A stretch of 64,000 nt of DNA from Piromyces finnis (taxonomy: Eukaryota; Neocallimastigomycota; Neocallimastigomycetes; Neocallimastigales; Neocallimastigaceae), in NCBI GenBank assembly GCA_002104945.1, contig MCFH01000026.1:620001-684000 (forward strand), written 5' to 3'. The position numbers and the translations under genes are program-made. Shown here piece after piece: positions 55,641 to 64,000 of the stretch; within the stretch, counting starts at the first letter, position 1; every line of letters starts with the position of its first letter. A model generated the notes under the pieces. It made no database searches and was not told the origin of the DNA. It was given only the letters and a program-made list of their open reading frames with translations.

Positions 55641-56034
55641 TACTTCTACATTTGCTGAATAATAAATCTTGTGATTATTAATCAAAATAATGCGGACGTA
55701 AAAAGTGGACATTCCAAGAACATTCCAATAAAAAATATGTCCAAAAACGAAAAAAGGAAATTTCGTAATGCAACAATTCCATCATATGAGACATTGGAAA
55801 AGAAAAATAATTCGTTGTACATTACGAAAGAAAATTATAATAATTTAACTAAAAACCTTAACCCATTAGGACTTTGTTCAGGAAAACTTAACCCTACGGA
55901 ACTAAAAATTTCAACCTTTGATAAGGAATTATTAGCTCTTTCAGAAACCGAAACCTTATTTCATTATAAATTTTTAATCAGAAATGGTCAAAGAATTTAC
56001 TCAGCTACTGATCACATTAACATAGTAGTATATA
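55641..56034 (+). pseudogene. gypsy family K RNase H continuation
   Basis: Starts with a Lys/Asn-rich insertion (KSGHSKNIPIKNMSKNEKRK, TLEKKNNSLYITKENYNN). It then shows LGLCSGKLNPTELKISTFDK, ELLALSETETLFHYKFLIRN and IYSATDHINIVVYM. At VVYM it is cut by the solo LTR at 56035. The same long insertion after the first Asp strand occurs at 43.7 kb, so it is a lineage trait. Confidence 0.8.
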
Positions 56035-56502
56035 TGTTAGATATCAATGCCACAACATGATATCTTTAGATGTGTTTAAGTCATGATTAAATATTGTTGA
56101 ATTAGGTAAATTATTTTACATAATCAAAATTAAGGTAACAATTGATTTGTTAAAAAAACAATAAAATTCAAAATTCAAAACAAAATAAATTATTACTTTA
56201 ATTTTAATGTTAGACAGTAAAACACAGTTTCCAATCTAATTTAATATGTTGACCTTAGAATAAATAAATAGATTCAATGGGAAATTAATATACAAATAAT
56301 AAATAGATAATAAATAAACACTTATTCAACTTTTTTATCATTCGATTTGTATTAGTAACTTTAAATCGGTGTAATTGTTATTTTTTAAAAAAAAATATTT
56401 CTTAATAAAAGATATAATTTTTAAAAAAAATTTTTTTTGTTCATTGTGTTTATGATTGGTGTTATTGTAAAAAGTAATATATTTTATAATCAATACTTTA
56501 CA
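56035..56502. mobile_element. solo LTR related to family C, TSD ATATA
   Basis: A 468 bp TG...CA element flanked by ATATA (56030-56034 and 56503-56507). The left end TGTTAGATATCAATGCCACAA with the following TGATATCTTTAGATG keeps the LTR C terminal hairpin in diverged form (AGATATCA/TGATATCT). The middle contains GGTGTAATTGTTATTT and ATTGGTGTTATTGTAA as in family C. It inserted in the RNase H frame of element K. Confidence 0.85.
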
Positions 56503-57828
56503 ATATATAAACTCAGGAAGTAGAAACAAATCGAGGTTTTTCTTATCCCATTCTGGGTCGTATACTGTTTTTCTGGTGGAAATAATACCCTTAAGTTATG
56601 ATTTTCGGTTCTTCATCTTATTCAAAAAATCAGGGTAATAATTATGAAAAACCCTTTTATTATGTAGATTGAAAATATAGTCATCATCGATGATAATTTT
56701 ATCATAGTAGAAGCTCTTTTTTGTTGGTTAGTGAATCCGTAGGCATTATATTGAATCTTATATTTTGAAAGTAATAGGTATTCAGTTTGAATTCGATTCC
56801 TACTGTAAGATAACAGTATACTTTTATTTCTGTTATAGTCTCTCCGAATTGGATGGTATGGTATAAATCGTTCCTATATGTTTTGACGTTAATATTATTT
56901 ATAATATTTGATGCCATATAATTGTTTGCTGTTCCTGAGTCAAGTAAGAATATTGCATTGTCCTTGTAAGTTGTTATCCAGAATGATACCCTTATTGTTT
57001 TGTATCTTCCCTCCAAATTTAGGGTTGTTTATGTATTTACCTTTAGGCTATGGTTAATTTCTTCATTGGTTAACTTTACGCTAGATTCTATTTGATGTAT
57101 ATTTTAACTAATTCAACTTAAGGATTTTAATAAAATTGATATAAAGTTGTTTATTGATATCTTCTTGGGTTTTATAATCCTCTCTAGGATCCTTTGTTAT
57201 TTTTCGATTTGATCAATTTATTTATTTAAAGTAACTTCATTTAGTTTTTTTAATAGGCTTAATATTTGACCAAAAATACTTTTCGAAATAAAATATAAAA
57301 TTATTTAATTTATATCATGAAGTGGTAGCATTCCATTCAATATCAACTTCGAAGTTATATTTGAAAAAGTTCTTTTCCCAGATGATAATTTCCTTAGGGC
57401 ATCCTTGAAGAATGGCTTCTTTAACATGATTTCCCTTAGGATTGGGAGATAGATTTGTAAATATGTTTTAAGATTTCGTAAGAAGTCATAATTATTGTTT
57501 TTACAAATGTACCTTGATGGTATCGGATTTATACATCACTCTATTCTTGAAGTCCTCGGCTCCCTTCTTTAGTTTATTAATTTCTTTTTCGTATTTCTCC
57601 TTAATTTTTTCTAATTTCTTCTTGTTCTTTTTATTTTATTTCTTGATACGATTTCTACGGATGCTAACTTTTCTCTCTGCTCCTTATTGACTTGTGTTAA
57701 TCTTCTTGTTTAAAGATGTTTCGCCTACAAAGGAATGTCCTTCATATAATGTATCATTAATTGTAATTAAAATAAAGAACATTTTATTAGTTTAACCCTA
57801 CACTTACACTTTCTGTAGAATAAGATAA
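56503..57828 (-). pseudogene. second gypsy family K fragment (Gag tail, protease)
   Basis: On the minus strand the Gag coiled-coil end (EKYEKEINKLKKGAEDFKNR) comes first. The block CPKEIIIWEKNFFKYNFEVD and IEWNATTS follows, equivalent to NIEWNSTTNWKKL at 52.86 kb. A retropepsin (56702-57016) follows with active site AIFLLDSGTANNYMASNIIN and the strand HTIQFGETITEIKVY. The linker VYDPEWDKKNLDLF ends the fragment near the solo LTR. Several stops. Confidence 0.75.
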
Positions 57829-57832
57829 TTGT

Positions 57833-58567
57833 TGTAAAAGTTTTATAAAATTTAAAACAGATTATAAAACTTATTCAATAAAACAAAAACATAAAAAATA
57901 AAATAAAAATATAAAAAGACAAAAATAACAAAATATAATTTATAACTTCTCTTTTATTAGTCTAAATTATAGTCAATAATAATTACATCGTTTTAAATTA
58001 CGAAATTTTACATGTATTTATATTTTTTGTAGATTATATTTTAATATACTATTCTATTTAATTATACATATACTCAATATAAAATAAACAAAACTAATTT
58101 AATTCTAATTTAATTAAATAATAATACTAAACTAAAACTAATTAAATACACTTTTGATTCAATTTGAGTAAACTGCAAATTGAATACAGTCCATGTATTA
58201 CCTATATATTAATTAAATATTAATAATACTATTCATACTATTCATTATATATTTATTATTAAAAATGTTAATTTAAAACTACGATAAAGTTATTAAATTA
58301 ATTTTAATTAAATAAAAACTTTTTAAGATTTAATTTGAATATTTAAAATATTTAAATTTAATTATCTATTAATCTAAATATTTATCCAAATTTCATTTCT
58401 AACTTTGATATTTTAAAATTAATCTTTATATAATTATTCCATAAAAATTTATATAATAAATTTTATAAATAATTTTTTATTAAAATATCAAAATTATTAT
58501 TTAATAATTATTAATTAATTATTAAATAATTTAAAGATATATTAAAGATATATTTTATATCTTTACA
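57833..58567 (-). mobile_element. solo LTR family B, copy 4, TSD ATTGT
   Basis: A 735 bp element flanked by ATTGT (57828-57832 and 58568-58572). The left hairpin AAGTTTTATAA/TTATAAAACTT and the right hairpin AAAGATATA-TTT-TATATCTTT are both perfect. A short extra AAAGATATATT repeat near the right end explains most of the 13 bp length difference from 722 bp. Confidence 0.9.
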
Positions 58568-58699
58568 ATTGTATTATCGCATTCTCAAGTTACGTAAGTA
58601 TGGAAGTATATATTTAAGCTTATCCTAGGAAAGGCTTAAATTAACAAATCGTTTTAAAATTTCGAAAAAATATTTACTTACTTTTTAGTATTCTACCTA

Positions 58700-59306
58700 C
58701 TATATTTACTACAATCATTCTGTTATTATTAGATACTAAACAAGTAATCTGATAAAGAAGCATATCTCAACATTGAATCCGAATGAAATTCATCCAGCAC
58801 TGAATCCATATTCTATATTGACTATAATGCCGTTAGTGGAGAAGATTAAGTAATTTATTTAAAATTGTTCTAAATGAAGATATTAAATCACTTGAAGATA
58901 ACGTTATCAATCAAGAGATTGTAACAAATATATAGTCGCGAAAATACACGACATAAACCAAAATTTAAAAACAATCAAGAATGAATACCAGTCAAATTTA
59001 GAAATAAGCGCATTGTTATCAGATAAAAATAAACAAAATATCGAAAATAGTATTTTACAAGTCTAGAACAACTTTAATATCAAAATAAAACAAATAATCA
59101 ATGATTTGGAAGAACTGTCAAAAAGGACACACATTCTCAATATACCAATAAGATTGAAATTGAACAACTACAATTCAAGTTAAATCAACAAATTAAAAGA
59201 CAGACAGAACTCTATAATCAAATCATGCAGTTATCCATCCTGTAGAAAATAAAGAATAACTAAGGAAAAATAACAATAACGAAGAAGACCGAAAACAACT
59301 AAAACA
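58700..59306 (+). pseudogene. gypsy family K Gag coiled-coil remnant
   Basis: The plus strand shows helical pieces (FKIVLNEDIKSLEDNVINQE, a degraded Asn/Gln/Lys-rich coil, KNNNNEEDRKQLKH) with many stops, in the style of the K Gag at 51 kb. No other domain. Confidence 0.5.
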
Positions 59307-60974
59307 TTAAGAATCATTTTTGCAAAAGATAGAATTAGACTTTCCATAAGTATAATCTTTGCAAGTATCATTAGTTTTATTTGTTTTCATACCGCGTTCT
59401 TTATGTGAACTTTTATTTACTTCTTTATTTGTATTTTTAGAGTTAGTATCTTGAATTCCACCGTCTGCAGTAAAAATACCTGGAAGCCATACCGAAACTC
59501 CACCGTTATCTGAGCTACTTCCAGAGGAAGCACCACTTTCTGACCCGGAATTAGAATGAGTTCCGGAATTACTTGAATTAATTAATCTATTTGTACTACT
59601 TTCATTCACCTAATGATTTCATGTGCTTTCGTTTATTCTTGTTATATCATTCATAACACTCTCATCCTAATTTTCTATGCCATCTTCGGAAACAGAACTT
59701 GATAAAGCTTCTTCCACAATTTCTGAAATAGTTTTACTAAGATTTTTAGACGCTGTGTCTTCTTAATGATTTTCAATAGTATACACAGTATTATGTGATT
59801 TTTGCACCGAAATGCTGTACGCTGTATCAAACAAAACTGTAAAGATATAAAGTATATCTTTAAATTATTTAATAATTAATTAATAATTATTGAATAATAA
59901 TTTTGATATTTTAATGAAAAATTGTTTATAAAATTTATTGTATAAATTTTATGGAAAAAATAAATAAAGATTAATTTTAAAATATCAAAGTTAGAAATGA
60001 AATTTGGATAAATATTTAAATTAATGGATAGTTAAATTTAAATATTTTAAATATTCAAATTAAATCTTAAAAAGTTTTTATTTTATTAAAATTAGTTTAA
60101 TAACTTTAGCGTAGTCTTAAATTAGTATTTTTAATTATAAATATATAATAAATAGTATTATTAATATTTAATTAATATATAGGTAATACATGGACTGTAT
60201 TCAATTTGCAGTTTACTCAAATTGAATCAAAAGTGTATTTAATTAGTTTTAGTTTAGTTTTATTATTTTATTATTTAATTAAATTAGTATTAAATTAGTT
60301 TTGTTTATTTTCTATTGAATATATGTATAATTAAATAGAATAGTATATTAAAATATAATTTACAAAAAATATAAATACATGTAAAAATTTCTTAATTAAA
60401 ATGATGTAATTGTTATTAACTATTATTTAGTTAATAACTAAATAAACTTAATAAAAGAAGATATTAAAAAGATAATTTTAACTATATTTTGTTTTTATTT
60501 TTTGGTGTTGTTTTATTGTAAAATTTTATAATCTGTTTGAGTCTTATAAAACTTTTACAAAAACTATGTATGAAATAGATGTACTAACACCATTTGAAAT
60601 ATATTGATTTGTATAATTCATAAATTTCCATCCTTTAACAAAATTGGGAGATTTCAGTATTCCAGTTAATTATTTATGATAAGGATTACCTTCAAGACCG
60701 TTACTTGTTAATAAATTACAAGTTCTTTCATTTTCCAAATCATATTTTTTTAGTAAACCATTTTCATCCCTTTTAAATTTAGTAATATTCCTAAGTAACT
60801 TATTTTTTTGGCCCCTACACCAAAAATATTGAATAAAGTGGCTCCATCATTGCAATTATTAAAATATGTATTAAATGGATTATCAAAAAAAAATCCTTTT
60901 CTGCTTATTATATACACATAATGCCCATAAGCTATATCAAAAAAACTTACTATTAAAAATAAATATTTCAACAT
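59307..60974 (-). pseudogene. secreted Ser-rich protein gene split by a solo LTR
   Basis: ATG at 60974 starts a signal peptide (MLKYLFLIVSFFDIAYG). Then come GHYVYIISRKGFFFDNPFNT and CNDGATLFNIFGVGAKK. After a frameshift near 60805 it continues KYDLENERTCNLLTSNGLEG and GWKFMNYTNQYISNGVSTSI. The solo LTR at 59838-60559 interrupts here. On the far side the same sense resumes with FDTAYSISVQKSHNTVYTIE, then LSKTISEIVEEALSSSVSED, a Ser/Gly-rich stretch (SNSGTHSNSGSESGASSGSS) and a Lys/Thr-rich C-terminus ending IFCKNDS. In-frame stops exist on both sides. It was probably an extracellular or wall protein; family unknown. Confidence 0.6.
59838..60559 (+). mobile_element. solo LTR family B, copy 5, TSD AAAAC
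   Basis: 722 bp, TGTAAAGATATAAAGTATAT to AAAACTTTTACA, flanked by AAAAC (59833-59837 and 60560-60564). The left hairpin is AAAGATATA-AAG-TATATCTTT. It lies inside a secreted-protein gene. Confidence 0.93.
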
Positions 60975-61050
60975 TAGTAATAATATTTCAATAATTATTT
61001 ATTACAAATTTTAGTAGTTTTTTTCTTATTTCTTATCTATTATTATATAT

Positions 61051-61621
61051 TGTAAAGTTTTGTAAAACACTAGATTAAACAAAACTGCAATAACACTAAA
61101 TTTTTAATTACACTTATAATTTATAGTTTTATTATATTTTATTATTTATGAAAATATTTTTATTAGAATGTTATTAACTACTTAATAGTCAATAACAATT
61201 ATAATTATTTAAATTTACATGAAATTTCGGACTATTTATATTTTTTTGCGATTACATTATAATATGTCTAACTAATTTATTTATATTTCTATTCAATATA
61301 AAACTATCATTAAAAATCTTAAAATATAATAATTTAATTTCACAATATCAATTATATTATATGAAATATTACTATATAAGGAAAGGTAATGTAATACAAA
61401 TAAGTATTACAATAAAATTAATACTAATATTATATAATATTAATATATGAGAATATAATGAAATATGTACATGGATTCTATAATTAATATATAAATAATG
61501 TATTATAATATATATCAATTATTATATTATTATTATGAAATATTATATATAAATTTTTAAATATGAAATTGAATATTTTAAATAATAAAAATTATTTTAA
61601 ATATGTAGCTAGACATATTAT
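61051..61621 (-). mobile_element. diverged LTR family B-like element, truncated
   Basis: Starts TGTAAAGTTTTGTAAAACAC, then GCAATAACACTAAATTTTTA, TTAATAGTCAATAACAATTA and ATGTACATGGATTCTATAAT, in the order seen in LTR B but with much divergence. It is cut by LTR G at about 61622. Confidence 0.55.
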
Positions 61622-61981
61622 TATAAAAACATAAAATTATAACATAATTTTATGTTATGCAAAAAATTTCTTTTATTTATTATTTTTATTTGTAATATTT
61701 TATATTTTATATTTATATTTATATTTATATTTTATTATATTTTTATTATACTTTAATAAATATTTTTATACTTTTTATTCTAGTTATTATATATTTATTA
61801 ATTAAACAAACAAAACATAGTTATAATTATTAAAAGATATATAAATATATTATTATTTCATGTAATTAATTCTTCGCTTCTTGTTATATTATAGCCAAAA
61901 ATCTATATTAATAAAATTAATTTAAAAACATTATTACATAAAGTTTCCCCCTAAAAAGGAAATTAGAACCGAGTTATATCA
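61622..61981 (+). mobile_element. gypsy 5' LTR family G (5'-truncated)
   Basis: Contains ACATAATTTTATGTTATGCA (a near-palindrome), CTTCGCTTCTTGTTATATTA and TTTCCCCCTAAAAAGGAAAT, and ends CCGAGTTATATCA. The first ~200 bp are missing compared with 33131-33629. It is followed by a primer binding site, leader and Gag, so it is the 5' LTR of the element that runs to about 63.5 kb. Confidence 0.78.
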
Positions 61982-61983
61982 TT

Positions 61984-61998
61984 TGGTGGAGATATCGG
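61984..61998 (+). promoter_or_regulatory. gypsy G primer binding site
   Basis: TGGTGGAGATATCGG starts two bases after the LTR end. It is identical to the primer site of element H. Confidence 0.8.
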
Positions 61999-62463
61999 TT
62001 CTTTTAGAGGAGGAAGAAGTTATACAATTTTAATAAATTGTATTAGTTATTTTTTTTCTTATAAAACATTTTTATTAATTCTGCATATAGTTATTTAGTA
62101 ACTATATATATATATACATAAAATAAAAAAATATTATTTAATATTCATAATTGAAATTTCATTCTTATCAATATTGAATTTAACAAAATCGTGTCAGCAT
62201 AAACAAACCTTGCAACTCTCAGAAGGAGTATAGTAAGGGTGATTTTAATATCCTGAAGCGTGTGACGGAACATAAATCATCGGATGAAATACCCTTAGGT
62301 GTACAGCTTATTATACACATTTTGGTCGGAAACTCAAATTGATAATAACAATATTAAATATTTAAATTTGAAATTTAATAATTCATTAATAAACAAGCAA
62401 TATAATTACTGTTAATTAAAAAAAAAAAAAGATTTTTTTTCTTAAACCTTAATCATTAAGAAA
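61999..62463 (+). mobile_element. gypsy G leader
   Basis: Untranslated leader between primer site and Gag. It has a GC-richer part at about 62180-62340 (CTTGCAACTCTCAGAAGGAG, CCTGAAGCGTGTGACGGAAC) that could hold packaging or dimer signals. No coding frame. Confidence 0.5.
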
Positions 62464-63527
62464 TTGAACTACTCAGATATTATTGAAGCTCTTAAAGAAG
62501 CTAAAAAAAGGAAAATGGCGGAGTTAAATAACTCAATGTTACTACAATATCGCCTAATGACTCTTCAGGGTATCGTCACCTTGACGGATGAAAATCATGA
62601 CGTAAATTTATGGCATGATCAATTCCAATCTTGGTGTCCTATACAAAAGATCACAGCATCTCAGGACATCTACAATTGGTGCCTTATAAAAGAACAAGGA
62701 ATGGATGCTACAGCAATTAGAGACTTAGAGTATACCAACGCTGATGGTACTACTGTTTATCCATCCTTAGAAAAAATGAAGGATACTCTATTAAAGACAT
62801 ATAAATTAAAGAAGGACCCGGAAGACATTATCAACGAATTAAAGTCCTTAAAAATTTCATACCAAGACAATGTCAAAGAATTTAACAAAAAGTATCGGAG
62901 TGTTCGGGATTCTCCCTATTCCAATTTCTCAAATATAAAGATGAACAAACGAGAAATAACTATAATAGCTTTAGTTCAAACTATGCAAACTTTAATAATT
63001 ATCCAGCCATAAGTCATAATAATTTCAATAATTCTTATAATAATAATTTAAATCGCACTAATAATTTTAACTCATTTAATTCTAATAAATTTAATTATAA
63101 TAATTCTGGATTTAACAACCAAAACTCTAATAATCAAGGTTTTAATAATCAAAATTTTAATAATTCATACCCTAATAATTTAAATTTCAATGGCCAAAAT
63201 TATAATAATTTAGGTTCTACTAATTCAAATTTTAATCAAAATTTTAATAATTCTAATTTTAGTAACACCAACTTTATGCCTAATAATTTTAATAATTCTG
63301 GTTATAACAATTACTATAATTCCTATAGTAATAACCCCTTTAGTAATTCTGCTCCGCTTAGAAACTCCGCTACTTACTACCAAAATTATCAAAATAGGAG
63401 TTTCAATAATCAGACCTTCTATGAAAATTCTGATATTTTCTCCAATAATGAAGAAAATATAAAAGATGTCATAATTATACTAATACTAATAATAAAGGTT
63501 TTAAATAACCATATACAAATAATATAA
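62464..63527 (+). pseudogene. gypsy G Gag with Asn-rich prion-like tail
   Basis: The first in-frame ATG is at 62515 (MAELNNSMLLQYRLMTLQGI). A capsid-like domain follows (VNLWHDQFQSWCPIQKITAS, YPSLEKMKDTLLKTYKLKKD, EDIINELKSLKISYQDNVKE with FNKKYRS). A frameshift at about 62900-62960 changes to another frame, which then stays open for about 170 codons. That part is composed almost only of Asn, Phe, Tyr, Ser and Gln (repeats of FNN, NNS, QNF), ending near YENSDIFSNNEENIK. No zinc knuckle or protease follows; repeat M and LTR A come next. Confidence 0.75.
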
Positions 63528-63706
63528 CTATATAATAAAAATTTTAATAATTAATAGAAAAATGTATAAAAATAGAGTTAAACACTAATAAGGAAGATAA
63601 ATAGTTGAAGGTTAAATCCTAAAATTCTAGCTAATTCAACTATTTATGTTCATTCCTTAACAGAATGCCCCTCGTTAAAACTCAAGCTACTCCGTTGCTG
63701 AGTTAT
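63528..63706. repeat. repeat M, copy 2
   Basis: Counterpart of 41840-42060, ending CTACTCCGTTGCTGAGTTAT directly at the LTR A border. Confidence 0.7.
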
Positions 63707-64000
63707 TGTAAAAATATAAAATTTAAAACAGCTTTTATACTTAAAACAAAACAATTTTTATTAACACAAAAATAAAAAAAATAAAACATTAAATTTTTAT
63801 TTTAAAAAAAAACATTTTTTATTTAAACTCTTAAAAATATTATTAACTATATAATAGTTAATAATTAAAAAATTGAAAATAACAATTACATCGATTTAAT
63901 AAACAAAAATTACATGTATTTATATTTTTTCATAATTATATTCTAATATATTATTCTATTTAAATAAACATATATTTAATATAAAATAAACAAAACTAAT
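63707..64000 (-). mobile_element. LTR family A, copy 3, runs off the window
   Basis: Starts TGTAAAAATATAAAATTTAAA and follows the copy at 54857 onward base for base with few changes, up to the window end (AAAATAAACAAAACTAAT). The right part and any internal region lie outside. Confidence 0.85.

Noticed and set aside
4564-60559. Reading the TG...CA elements with hairpin ends as MITEs
   Set aside because: Target duplications are 5 bp, ends are TG/CA, and family C copies are physically joined to gypsy gag and integrase, so LTR is the better reading. A non-autonomous class cannot be excluded for family D.
62180-62340. tRNA or structured RNA gene in the GC-richer leader
   Set aside because: No cloverleaf arms or TTCGA-type loop could be found. 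It lies in the expected position of a gypsy leader.

Overview
This is a very AT-rich eukaryotic window that consists mostly of retrotransposon remains. GC content rises only inside coding remnants. The proteins use A/T-ending codons and are rich in Asn, Lys and Ile. The recognisable host genes encode secreted Cys-rich, Ser/Thr-rich or lectin-like proteins with N-terminal signal peptides, and introns are short with GTAAGT/TTTAG borders. Together these suggest a low-GC fungus; an anaerobic gut fungus (Neocallimastigomycota) fits best. That assignment is inference, since no rRNA or other marker gene is present.

Layout. 0.4-1.9 kb: one intact secreted LRAT/NlpC-like protein gene. 1.9-9.5 kb: no intact gene; a short tandem repeat, four LTR copies (three with target-site duplications) and a segmental duplication whose partner lies at 38.3-40.7 kb. 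9.6-13.1 kb: a gypsy LTR, a chromodomain integrase and a gag-protease fragment. 13.1-14.9 kb: degenerate non-retroelement coding pieces, including a truncated helicase that resembles large DNA virus helicases. 15.0-17.76 kb: a copia element that has lost its reverse transcriptase. 17.8-24.8 kb: fragments of a chromovirus-type gypsy family with 615-616 bp LTRs and nested insertions. 24.8-26.0 kb: a broken lectin-like gene and a broken coiled-coil gene. 26.2-33.1 kb: a full-length Ty3/gypsy element with apparently identical 419 bp LTRs, inserted in an older copia LTR. 33.1-44.3 kb: more gypsy fragments, the duplicated segment and remnants of a small intron-bearing gene. 45.2-49.9 kb: decayed lectin genes (bulb-type-like and ricin-B-like). 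49.9-59.3 kb: a third gypsy lineage with a long coiled-coil Gag, interrupted twice by solo LTRs. 59.3-61.0 kb: a secreted-protein gene split by a solo LTR. 61.0-64.0 kb: the 5' end of another gypsy element with an Asn-rich Gag, then a further LTR.

The parts interact mainly by insertion into one another: solo LTRs sit in LTRs, LTRs in pol genes and LTRs in host genes. Target-site duplications and paralogous empty sites let several events be ordered. The most unusual recurring structure is that several LTR families carry stem-loops directly inside their TG/CA ends. The arms are conserved while the loops vary.
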